Source of the DNA: Moelleriella libera RCEF 2490 | Lineage: Eukaryota; Ascomycota; Sordariomycetes; Hypocreales; Clavicipitaceae | Assembly: GCA_001636675.1 (NCBI GenBank) | Contig: AZGY01000001.1 | Coordinates: forward strand, 1,769,029-1,833,028 | Direction: 5' to 3' | Length of the DNA: 64,000 nt | In this document: positions 47,120-57,617 of the stretch, one piece after another | Layout: each line of letters begins with the position of its first letter | How positions within the stretch are numbered: the stretch's first letter is position 1 | The notes under the pieces: model-generated | Databases searched by the model: none | What the model saw: only the letters and a program-made list of their open reading frames with translations | Told to the model about the DNA's origin: nothing | Program-made: the position numbers and the translations under genes

Positions 47120-48570
47120 CTATGGGTTCGGCGCGGCACAAGCGGGAACGGACGAATTCCCGATGATGGTGTTGCTGTACGTCTCATGCGCGTGGTTGAT
47201 GGGGTTTTCTCCAAAGTTTTGCCCTTGAACGCAAGCCTGCCGTCGTGGTGTCAGTGTTGCACATCTATATCAAGGGGGTGGCCGGATTTGGGATTTTTGT
47301 TCAGTTGCGAGGGGGGGGGGGGGGCCAGGGTGGAGGAGGCGAAGGAAGGGGAAGCAAAGCATGGAAAGAAAACTTGCATGCGAGTCGGGACCGCAGTCGA
47401 ATGTGGTCTCGGCCGTGTTGTTGTCCTGCTTGCTCTGCCAGAACTCGTCGCCGTGGTGGACGTAGGCGAGGTAGGTCGGGGGCACCTGCGGCACGCCGTC
47501 GTTGAAGTGGGTGACGCGGAAATAGTTTCTGTTGAAGGGCTGGGCCGTGACGAATCTGGAAAAGGCCAGGTCGCCGTTGCGCGGCTCGCCGAACGTGTAC
47601 GTCTCGGCGACGGGGAAGCCCTGCCCGACGAGAGAGGTGGCGGCCATGGCGGCCAGGGCAGCGCCGAGCGAGTGGCCGACGACGATGAGCTTCGAGTCTG
47701 GGTCTCTCAGCAGCTCAGCGCGGATGGCCGAGGCGACGTCGTTGTTTAGAGACAGGTAGGCATTCTGGAAGCCCTGGTGGACCTGTTTTTTTTTTAATGT
47801 GTCATCAGCATCAGTTTGACTTTGTTCTTTTCAACTTTATTCTTCATCTTCATCTTCTTTTTCTTTTTATTTGGGTCCTCCGGATTAAAATCATTCAAAG
47901 GGTAGACAAAACAAAGGTCGAGAAATCATCGAGAGAGAAACTAAAGGTAGAGAAAACAAAGATGGAGAAACCATAGATGGCGAAAACAAGGATATAGAGA
48001 ATAAAAAAACGAGGCCAGAGAAAACAAGGGTAGAGAGAGAAATCAAGGGTAGAGAAATCAAAGGTCAAATACGTTCCTACCTTGCAACCGAGGCATTTCG
48101 TGCCCGGCAAGATCAGCGGAACCAGCGCAATGCTAAAGTCGGTCTCGTAGTTTTGCGCGCTCACGGTCCCGCGAAAGACAATGATGACCTCTTTGGCCTT
48201 GTCATCGCGGAATAGGGTCGCGTGGGAATCGGTAGTCGCCGCATAGAGGTATTGGATCACCCTTGACTGATACGGCGTGTAGACGCAATTGTCCGAGTAG
48301 GCGGCCGCGGCAAAGTACGTGTAGCGGACGAGTTTTTGGAAGAGATCCGGCGATACTTTGTAGGTTCATGACATGGGTGAGCCAATATGAGAGAAAATGA
48401 AGGGGATCAAAGAAAAGAAGAAGAGAAAGAAGGAAGGAAGGCCTCGTCTTCACTGACGTTGGAGTAGAGGAGCGTGCATACATACCTGGCTGCAATGCAA
48501 CGACGGGAAGCGGCAATAAGGCGGTAATGGCCAGCAGCAGCACCACTCGAGCTACAGAGAGCAGGGACAT
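47120..48570 (-). CDS. Secreted class 3 lipase (triacylglycerol lipase family)
   Basis: An extracellular alpha/beta-hydrolase acting on acylglycerols. Exons are 48570-48486, 48355-48081, 47782-47378 and 47236-47120; the product is 293 aa. The signal peptide is MSLLSVARVVLLLAITALLP. The oxyanion-strand motif EVIIVFRGT is in exon 2. Exon 3 has the nucleophile elbow IVVGHSLGAALAA and the acid region HFNDGVPQVPP. Exon 4 gives ACVQGQNFGENPINHAHETY with the candidate catalytic His, and ends CAAPNP before TAG. Intron 1 ends in AAG, and intron 2 (298 bp) is filled by a minisatellite. Intron 3 starts GCAAGT, a GC-AG intron; the GC donor is the only one that keeps frame into exon 4. Confidence 0.9.
47899..48066. 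repeat. Degenerate ~15-bp minisatellite inside lipase intron 2
   Basis: About ten variants of AGAGAAAYCAAAGGT occur in a row on the plus strand. They account for most of the 298-bp intron, against 60-140 bp for most introns in the window. Confidence 0.8.
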
Positions 48571-49046
48571 GTTCCAGTTTTGTTTCGTTTTGCTCTTCAC
48601 TTCAGACTTGTCCGATGGCCGTCCCCCCCAATGCAAAGTTCACAACGATGATGGATGAAAGGGATCAACCTCTCTTTCATTTTTTTGTTCTTCAGTTTCC
48701 CCCTCCTTTTGGGGGGGGGGCGCAAAGAGGTAAATTACACATTTTCCTGTCAAGCTAGCTTGTCCCTCTTTGCCAAACTTGTACAAGTTCTTCCAGCCCA
48801 CGAATGACAATTAATGGGGGCTGTTACAAGGCCCCTCCCAACGAACGGACTTGTTCCGATCAGCCGATCTAGCCGCTTTTTAGGTCCAAACTAGAGGAGA
48901 GAGAGCAAGAAAGAAAGAAAAAGAAAAAAAAGATGGGATGAGTGAGGCCCGGCGTATCCCCAGTTCACTTGGGCTAACGTAGAAGCCGCACGCGCACGAG
49001 CACGGATGGAACCACAGGGCCCCGTGTTAAATCGGCCGAAAACACG

Positions 49047-49075
49047 ATGATGATGATGATGATGATGATGATGCC
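49047..49075. repeat. (GAT)n microsatellite
   Basis: About nine uninterrupted GAT units. Confidence 0.9.
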
Positions 49076-49297
49076 GTCATGGCACTAGCGTTGAGCTAAA
49101 GTGGCGATGCAGAACGTTACGGTTCTTGCGACACTTCCTTTTTTTTTTTTTTCTTGCCCGTAAACGAATGGTGCATCTCTGTTCCCCTTGCTGCCGCAAC
49201 GCGCATCCTCGGAACGGAGACAAGGCTTCTGGATTGGGCGCATACCCTACCCTACAGACAACCCACGGCCTCCGCAGAACGTGCTCTGGGGGCATTC

Positions 49298-49319
49298 TTC
49301 GAGCTTGCGAGGCCGGCCC
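49298..49319 (+). repeat. GC-rich dispersed repeat, copy g, cut by gap
   Basis: TTCGAGCTTGCGAGGCCGGC and two more bases run straight into the Ns. This is the GAGCTTGCGAG variant also seen at 60.8 kb. Confidence 0.8.
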
Positions 49320-49390
49320 NNNNNNNNNNNNNNNNNNNNNNNNNNNNNNNNNNNNNNNNNNNNNNNNNNNNNNNNNNNNNNNNNNNNNNN
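49320..49390. other. Assembly gap, 71 N
   Basis: A run of N. The left edge is inside a repeat copy, which probably caused the gap. Confidence 1.
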
Positions 49391-51165
49391 GGCTCGTGTT
49401 CGAAAACTCTTGGGAAAACTCGCCGCCAGTGGACTCGCCAAGTTTTGACAGCCCAAGCATCGGAACCGCCACCACCCGTGTTTCCGCCATTGTTGACCGC
49501 TACGGACTCTAGCGTCGTCTTTTCAAAGACCTTGATAGCTCGAGGCGCAGGATCGCTGGGAGCTTTTTTTCCCTGGGGGTGGGGGCCGAGTTTTGGTGTC
49601 ACGAGGTGTCGAGTTGGTGGTTCGCGCGCAGCCTCTGTCGACCGGCCCGAATTACTCAGCACGTTGGGACTTCCTTCAGGGACGACCTGGCCCCCTGACT
49701 CGCGGTCTGCGGGGATTTGATTGGCTCACTTCTTTCCACGGTCCCAGGAACTTGGCAAGTCTTGACTGTCAACGAGCTCTTTGCCTGACTGAAAAGAATT
49801 CTGAAGGGCAAGTGTGTCTCTTCCGATCCGCCCTGCCACAATGAGCATTGGGCCGGGTGAAGGGTTAAAGTCACGACTTGACCCGCGCGCAACCCCGGTG
49901 CTGAGATTCAGCAATAGGCCAAGCAAGGTGTGTCATTGTCCTTTTACAAGAAGCAATCGAAAGGCCGAGTCTCGCCCAATGACCTGTGACAATGGAGCTG
50001 CCGGGAGTGGAGGAAGGCAATCTTGTCGAGCTCGTACTGCTGGATCCACGACACCTTGGATTCGTACCTCTGCTGCTGGGTCCCGCGGTGTTCATGATTC
50101 AGTACCGTGCTGCTCTCGATGCAGACTGCTTCGCCTCCTCCTACCCTTGTCCGTAGAGGCTTCCATACGTTCACTGCCTGTCCCGTGTAAGGCTCTACCC
50201 CGTGGTGGCCTGACCGGGTCTGCGAGACTTGGACGGCCTCGAGACTCTCAAGTCAATTTGCAGCTGATTGCCCGTCTGACTAGGGATCGCCATTGTTCAC
50301 AGAGTGCTTGGCAACAACAACAATTCGACGACGCGGCCGCCCACTCCAACATGTCTGATTACTGGGAGCTTTTAAGAAGAACCGTGACTCCAATCTCCCC
50401 GCGGGCCAGAGACTCAAGTCAAAAGGTTGTGCCGTAATCAAGTCTCTCGTTGCGAGCTTTGGGCTTCAATCTCCATATACTCATCTAATTTACACCATGT
50501 ATGAAGTGGCCGTTCCAGGGCATACTTTGCCAAAAGACGCAGCTTGCTTGGACAGGGGTGAGGTTTGACTTTCAGAACTTGATGGCCAGATCAGACACGA
50601 CGGCTTGCGCATTCTGCCCAGCTGGCTCTAGTCCAGAGGCACATCTCAAGAGACCCTTGCCGTCTGCTAGCCAACGGGAGCATCCGGGCCCGTGCGGGCA
50701 GGGACGTCCCTCAGAGCGAACCCGTTCCCATGATTCTGCCACCTCGTACGGCATCCGGGCGCATCATGGCAGTGCAAGACGGTCCTGCTGAGCCCTGTGG
50801 GGTGGTCCCGATCATGCGTGCTGAACTGAACATGTGTGGATGGAAGGCCGTTCCTCGACACCAACACTCGGGAAGCAAAAGCGATGGACTACGCACTGCA
50901 CGCTAGTCATGGTAGATGGCGGTCTTCACTGGCGCGAGAATACGACACAAGTCTTGGACATTCCGTCACGGTCCCCGTGCGCAGATGAGCCACGCCGTCC
51001 CACCTGGGAAGAGCTTAGCCAGGAACCGGCTCCCATGGCACCATGTTTTCATCTTCCAAGATGAGGCTACGGGCGGCATGATCCGCAGCTCAATGAAAAT
51101 GCATGAACTTGCGGCAAATTGCTCCTGTGCGTGACGGACCGAACCTTGCCTAACAGGGAGAGGCA

Positions 51166-51208
51166 GAGTGAGTGAGTGAGTGAGTGAGTGAGTGAGTGAG
51201 TGAGTGAG
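51166..51208. repeat. (GAGT)n microsatellite
   Basis: Ten or eleven GAGT units in tandem. Confidence 0.95.
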
Positions 51209-51429
51209 ATGAAGACACCAAACCGTCTTGGCCTCGACGCCTCGACGGGCCTCCCCCTCCCCGACGACACGTAATCCGCCGCTCATTATACGATGGAATG
51301 CGTCGTATGACGAGAGACGGCGTGAAGTGAGGTTTCACACGACCGTGACGTCTCACACGACGGGAACATGACTGGGCAGATGGGCGTGGACACCAGAGGC
51401 CGGACCCAAATGTCCAAAGAAATCTCGAC

Positions 51430-51437
51430 TATATAAA
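51430..51437 (+). promoter_or_regulatory. TATA box of the small secreted protein gene
   Basis: TATATAAA lies 157 bp upstream of the ATG at 51594. It is followed by a CA/CT-rich, G-poor leader typical of strongly expressed fungal genes. Confidence 0.6.
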
Positions 51438-51593
51438 CCTCCAGCACCGTCCACCATGCATCCAGCAGAACTTGCATCAACCACCATCAACACACCAGCT
51501 CTTTCTCACTCGTTCGCCTCCATCTCAACCAGAAAAAAACTTCAATCTTTCTCACACCACAGGCCTTTCTACAGAACCCACCGACTCACCACC

Positions 51594-52070
51594 ATGAAGT
51601 ACGTACTCGCCCTCTCCGCCTTGGCCGCCCTGGCCAGCGCCGTGCCTCAGCAGCAACCCTCAGCCACGGCCGCGGTCGAGAAGCTGCCCTGGTACGAAAG
51701 CACGGGCGAGATCTGCGCCGGCTTCGACGAGCAGTGCATGGGCACCGACTCGTTCTGCGACTTCACGGCGGAGCACAAGAAGTTCGCCGACCGCCGCGCG
51801 TGCCTCGCGGCGCACGAGCGCCCCGTCTACAAGGAACCCCAGGCCGACCGCACGCCCGAGGAGCAGGCGGCGCGCGACGGCAACCAGGCGGCCGTGGAGA
51901 AGCAGGTCAAGGAGCTGTGCCGGAACATGCGCTGGGGCTGGGGCTGCGGCAACCCGGGCCCGAACTGCGTGCGCAACGAGAAGAACCTGGGCAAGGAGAC
52001 GGACGTGCAGAAGCGCGTCGACGCGGTCGAGGTCTGCCTGAGGGAGGCCTTTGGCGCCGACGCCTTTTAG
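51594..52070 (+). CDS. Small secreted cysteine-rich protein
   Basis: A single exon of 158 aa. MKYVLALSALAALASAVPQQ is a textbook signal peptide with an ASA-V cleavage site. The mature part has eight cysteines (EICAGF, EQCMG, SFCDF, RACLAA, ELCRNM, GCGN, NCVRN, VCLRE), consistent with four disulfides. A charged helical middle (EEQAARDGNQAAVEKQVKEL) separates two cysteine groups. The start has a strong ACCACCATGA context and a TATA box upstream. Size, signal peptide and cysteine count fit the broad class of fungal small secreted or effector-candidate proteins. No named family is recognised and no role is claimed. Confidence 0.82.
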   Translation: MKYVLALSALAALASAVPQQQPSATAAVEKLPWYESTGEICAGFDEQCMGTDSFCDFTAEHKKFADRRACLAAHERPVYKEPQADRTPEEQAARDGNQAAVEKQVKELCRNMRWGWGCGNPGPNCVRNEKNLGKETDVQKRVDAVEVCLREAFGADAF

Positions 52071-52368
52071 ACACAGCGGGGGGGGCGACCGGCCGTTTAG
52101 GAAAGCACGTTCAGGACGAGGGGTGGGCAGCCGTCACGCCAAGTCATCTGCCTAGCATCGCCAGGGCAATTGTGTCACGATTCGGTGGACAGGTTGTTGT
52201 TTAGGGACCATCTTCATAGACAAGCAATACACAGCCACTTTCTGGCCTGGGCCTGAATTCGTTCTCTCGCTCGCCGGGCAGCACGCGATGCAGCCCGTGC
52301 CCGCGGTCGCTCGTGTCAACGTCAGTCCGGCAGCGCAGCCCGAGGCAAACCACGGGTTGCCGCTGATG

Positions 52369-52426
52369 TGCCTCCGGCGGTCCTACCGGGGGTCGCCTGC
52401 GGCGGGCCGGCCTCGCTGCGCTCGAA
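52369..52426 (-). repeat. GC-rich ~57-bp dispersed repeat, copy e
   Basis: A full-length copy on the minus strand, from TGCCTCCGGCGGTCCTACCG to CTCGCTGCGCTCGAA. It is the closest copy to the consensus in this window. Confidence 0.9.
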
Positions 52427-52487
52427 ACACCGCAGACGCATGATAAATGCCCATGATGCGGGCCGGGGCAATGTTGCACCAGTTATG

Positions 52488-52533
52488 TTTCGAGCGCAGC
52501 GCGCGGCAGGTGGGTTGGCCTCGCGCGCTCGAA
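52488..52533 (+). repeat. Truncated palindromic derivative of the GC-rich repeat, copy f
   Basis: The left part is a plus-strand start (TTTCGAGCGCAGC) and the right part a minus-strand start (GGCCTCGCGCGCTCGAA). It reads as two 5' ends head to head with the centre lost. Confidence 0.7.
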
Positions 52534-53377
52534 GGGGCACCTGGCGCATGCATGCAGTCTCTGGCAGCAGCGCCCGGCCCTCGGGCGACTTCCGCGGCGG
52601 CGCGCCATGGGGACCGAAAAGGGCACTGCCCGAACGGCTGACAATGACCGGTGCATCCGGGCCCGGTCCGCTAGCGCGTGTAAGTGACGGGACCGGCTGT
52701 GCTGATGATCATCAGGTCGCGTCCGATTGGCCCAATCCCACTGCGCCCCTCCTTCCCCCTCCCTTTCCTTCCCTGACTGCATCCTCCGACTCTGCTGACC
52801 GTCAGCTCAGGATCAATCAGGGGGCGCAGGCAAGCAGGCAGCTTTTGGTTTCCTTCGTGCCTGGGAGGCAGCACGAGGCGACGATGATGATAAGCAAACG
52901 AGCATGAACTGCTGCTGGCAGACAAACACGTGGCAGGCGGCGGGGGGAAAGGGAGGGCTGTGGAATGCGCTGCAACGGCGGTCGGTAGCATCACTGCATG
53001 GGCAGGCAATGCATCTCCCTCCCTTTCCCGTTGCCTGGAGCAGGTCGAGGCGGCGGCCGCAGTCAGTCGGGTGGTGAACCCGGAAAACCACCAACGTGCC
53101 ATGCAGCCCTGGTCGTGTCGTCAGCAACTCGATCGCTGCCTGGCGGCGCGCCAAGCCCCCGGACGTGCATGATGACGGCCACCCTTGTTTTTTTTGACAG
53201 CAGCCGCAGCTTTCAAATCTCTTGCCTTGCCTGAGGTGGATGGCGCGCTGCCGACTCGGAAAAAGGATCTCGCCTTAAAAGCCCACGCTTGCTCCGGCCG
53301 CGGATGGCACTCTCGCGGAGTCGGCAGGTCCCAGCGTTACCATCACCACCACCACATCCACCACCACCGCCGCCGCC

Positions 53378-56300
53378 ATGGCAGAGCGAAAGACGAGCTC
53401 GGAGCCGGAGCCCGACCAAGACAAGCGGCGCCCCGAGCGAACCGCCACCTTCAGTGATTACCTGGTCTGTGGTCTGCCGATCGTCGGGGGCGTGTGCAGG
53501 AAAACACCACAAGAGCTGACTGACTGACTGACTGACGGACGGACGCGCGCAGAGGGTCTTTTCGTATGCCTCGAGATGGGACTTTGTTGCCTGTGCGGCC
53601 GGCGTCGTGGCCTCGATCGGCGCGGGCATCACGCTGCCCTTGATGAATGTCATTTTCGGTCCGTCTGGCCGCCGCCGCCGCAGCAGCAGCAGCAGCAGCT
53701 TTCCCCCCGACTCACTGAGTGAGTGACTGGCTGGCTGACTTGGGGTGAGCTGTGACTTGCCGTCCCGGCAGGCAAGTTTGTCGGCAACTTTAGTGATTTT
53801 GCCAAAGATGCCGCCGCTGGCCAGGGCCTTGACAAGGACGCCTTCAGGCGCACGCTGAACCAGCTGTCGTAAGGCCGATCCCGACAAACATGTTTGCGTC
53901 CGCGGGCGAATGCTGATCGACGCCTGCTTGCTTCGTAGCCTGTACACGTTTGCGCTGTTCATCGGCCGCCTGAGCCTCAACTACATCAACAAGGTGTGCC
54001 GTGGTTCCCCGTGCGGTCGAGTTCCCCCCCTCCATTTGGGAGTTGACGGCTGACACCGGGCATGTCTTTGCCCCGAAGCTATGTTTCCGCATGCTGGGCA
54101 TCCGGTTGTCGTCCGCCATCCGGCTGCACTACCTCCGCGCACTCTTTGCCCAGAACGTCCACGTCCTCGACTCCATGCCGCCGGGGTCCGCGACCATCAC
54201 CATCACGAACACGAGCAACACCCTGCAGCTGGGCGTGTCGGAGAAGCTGGGCGTGTTTGTCGAGTACACGTCCACCATGATCGCCGCCATCGTGGTCGCC
54301 TTCACGTACAACTGGTCGTTGACGCTGGTGACGTTCTCGGCCCTGCTCTTCATTACCCTGACTGTGGCCCTGATTATGCCTTTCATCATCAAGGGCCACG
54401 AGCGGGTGACCGAGGTCTGCTGCCCCGATCCACATCACTGCGAGACGGGGGCCGAACTGACCAGACCGCTCGAGATAGGCCGAGTCCAAGGCGGCCGCTG
54501 TGGCGAGTGAAGCCATGGCCAGCATCCGCATGGTCATGGCGTGCGGCGCCGAGTCGCGCATCGCCGCCAAGTACGCCGTCTTTGTGGAAGAGACGAAGCG
54601 ACATGCGCAGTTCATGTCGCCCCTGCTTGCCTCGCAGTTTGGCCTCGTGGTATGCTCCCCGAGTCTGTGAACAAGCACCAACGGCAAGCCACTAAACACA
54701 GAGAAGAGTAGTTCTTTGGCGCGTACGGCGCGTTCGCGCTCGCCTTTTGGTACGGCATCAAGTCCTACGTCGAGCGGTCCGTCGGCGACATCGGAACCAT
54801 TGCAATGTAGGACTCCCAGATGCAGGAACTAATGTTCTGTCGGGTCAACTTTCCGATGCTGACGCCGTAACGCAGCGTGTTGTTCACGGTGATGCTGGTG
54901 GCCTTTTCCATCGAGCGGACCGCAACGCCCCTGCTGGCCGTGAGCAAGGCGACCGTCGCCGCGTGCCAGTTCTTCATCGTCATCGACGCACCGGCGCCTC
55001 CCACCGGCCACCTCAAAGACCCGGACGTGTCGGCCACCGAGGACATTGTTCTGGAAAACGTCACGTTTGCGTACCCCGGACGCCCGCACGTCAAGATCCT
55101 CGACGACTTGGCGCTGCGCATCGAGGCCGGCAAGATCACCGCCATCGTCGGCCCCTCGGGCTCGGGGAAGAGCACCATCGTGGGCCTCGTCGAGCGCTGG
55201 TACAGCCTGCAGGCGCAACACGTTGTCGCCAGGGCTGTGGAGAAGAAGAAGAAGAAGAGCAAGAAGCAGCCGGGAGAGGAGGACGAGGCTGCCCAGCAGG
55301 ACACCGCTGCCGCCGCCGCTGCCGCCGCCGTCGTCGCCACGGGAGAGACCGAGGCAGAGCAGTCGGGCCCGCCCGTTGAGCTCGCCGGCACCATTTCCAC
55401 GGGCGGGCACGCTCTCGACGACATCGATCTGCGCTGGTGGCGGTCGCAGATCGGCCTCGTGCAGCAGGAGCCTTTCCTCTTCAACGACTCCATCTACGCC
55501 AACGTGGCCAACGGGCTCATCGGCTCGCAGTGGGAGCACGAGCCCGCCGAGGCCAAGCGAGAGCTCGTCAAGGAGGCGTGCCGAGAGGCATTCGCCCACG
55601 AGTTCATCGACAAACTTCCCGATGTAAGTCGTGTGTCCTGCCCCGCCCCGTATTCCTCCCGTTCGTCTTCCTCCCGTTCGTCTTCTTTATCTGACGCCGT
55701 GCCACAACCCGCACAAAAAAAAAAAAAGGGCTACGATACAATCGTGGGAGACGGCGGAGCCAAGCTGTCCGGTGGGCAGCGCCAGCGCATTGCCATTGCG
55801 CGCGCGATTGTGCGCAGGCCCAAGATGCTCATACTCGACGAAGCTACGAGCGCCATCGACGTCCGGGGCGAGAGGATCGTGCAGGCGGCGCTCGACCGCG
55901 CCGCCCGGAACCGCACCACCATCACCATCGCCCACCGCCTCTCCACCATCAAGAAGGCAGACCGCATCGTCGTCCTGAAAAGGGGCAGGGTGGTCGAGAC
56001 GGGCACGCACGAGAGCCTCATGGCGCTCGACGGCGGCACCTACGCGGCCCTCGTCCACGCGCAGGCTTTGTCCCTGGGAGACGACGGCGACGACGACGAT
56101 GTCGATGATGCCGCTGCCGTTGCCGCTGCCGCCGATGATGACGATGTTGAGAGTGTCGACGCAGCAGTAGTGGCAGTGGTCGATGCCCAGGCTGCCACCA
56201 GCAAGGTGCCCGGGACAGGGAAGCACAGTGCCGGTGCTGCTGCCGTGGCCGTCTCCCCCATCCAGTCCACGCCCTCTACGAGCAGCGACGACGAACACCA

Positions 56301-57585
56301 CCACCACATCCGCCAGGGCCACCACGATGGTGACGGTGAAGAGGTCAAAGAGGCAGCAGCAGCAGAAAAGCAGCGGAACCTGCTCACCAGTTTCGGGCGG
56401 CTCTTCTACGAGTCCCGAAAGCACTGGCACCTCATGGGGCTGACCGTCTTCTTCGCGGCGTGCGCGGGGGCGGCCCTCCCGCTGCAGGCGTACCTGTTCG
56501 CCAGCGTCGTCGTGATATTCCAGTACCAAGCGGACCTGGGACGGCTGCAGTCCGAGGGCAACTTCTGGTCGCTCATGTGGTTCGTGCTCGCGCTGGGGAC
56601 GGGGCTGGCCTACTTCGGGTGCTACCTGTCGGCGACGCGGCTGGCGACGGTGATCCGGGCCAAGTACCAGGCCGCGTACTTCTCGGCGCTGCTGTCGCAG
56701 CCGGCGCGGTACTTTGACGACGAGGCCAACGCGCAGGGCTCGCTGACGTCGCGGGCGGCGGGCGACCCGAAGCTGCTCGAGGAGCTCATGGGGGCCAACA
56801 TGGCGAGCGTGTACACGGCGCTGTTCGGGCTGGCGGGCGCGGTGGCCATCGCGTTCGCGTACGGGTGGAAGCTGGCGCTGGTGGCGGGCTGCGTGGTGAT
56901 GCCGGTGCTGGTCGGGTCGTCGTACTGGCGCGCGCGGTACGAGGTGCAGTTCGAGGCCATGAACGGCGCCGTCTTTGCCGAGAGCTCCAAGTTCGCGGCC
57001 GAGTCCATCGGCGCCTTCCGCACCGTCACCGCCCTCACGCTCGAGGAGGCCATCTGCCGCCGCTTCGAGGCCCTGTGCCGCGGCCACGTGCGGGCGGCCC
57101 TGGGCAGGGCGCGCTGGGTCAGCCTGCTGTTCGCCTTCTCCGACAGCGCCTCGGTGGCCTGCCAGGCCCTCGTCTTCTACTACGGCGGCCGCCTCCTGCT
57201 CGACGGCGAGTACGGGCTCATGAGCTTCTTCGTCTGCCTCATGGCCTCGATCCAGGCCGGCGAGAACGCCGGCCAGGGGCTCAGCTTCGGCCCCAACGCC
57301 GCCCAGGTCACGGCCGCCTCCAACCGCATCCTCGCCGCCCGCGCGTCGCGCCTCCTACGCGACGACGACCACGACCACGACCACGACCACCGGGAGGGCA
57401 GCATCATCCCGCACGCCGACGGCGGCATCAGGATCGAGCTGCAGGACGTGCACTTTCGCTACCCGACCCGCGAGACGCCCGTCTTCCGGGGCCTCGCCCT
57501 GACCATTGAAAAGGGCCAGTTTGCCGCCCTGGTCGGTGCCTCGGGCTGCGGCAAGACGAGCATCGTCTCGCTGTTGGAGAGGTAT

Positions 57586-57617
<32 letters not shown>

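Larger units (their letters stand above)
48571..51593. other. Intergenic region with an assembly gap
   Basis: The lipase promoter is at the left. It also holds a C/G homopolymer near 48.71 kb, an (ATG)n run, a sequence gap at 49320-49390 next to a repeat copy, and a GAGT microsatellite. No gene is recognised; open frames near 50 kb are unsupported. Confidence 0.5.
52071..53377. other. Intergenic region upstream of the ABC transporter
   Basis: Contains an inverted pair of the GC-rich repeat (52369-52533, listed separately) and the transporter promoter, including a CAC/CCG-rich leader just before the ATG. No coding sequence is recognised. Confidence 0.5.

Noticed and set aside
55624..55728. 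Reading through ABC intron 8 as coding
   Set aside because: The segment is in frame, but has a GTAAGT donor, is Ser/Arg/Lys low complexity, and interrupts a conserved LPDGYDTIVGD stretch.
55687..57087. 466-codon open frame on the minus strand opposite the ABC transporter
   Set aside because: It is a shadow of GC-rich transporter codons. It has Arg/His/Gly/Val-biased composition and no family motifs, while the plus strand carries intact ABC motifs throughout.
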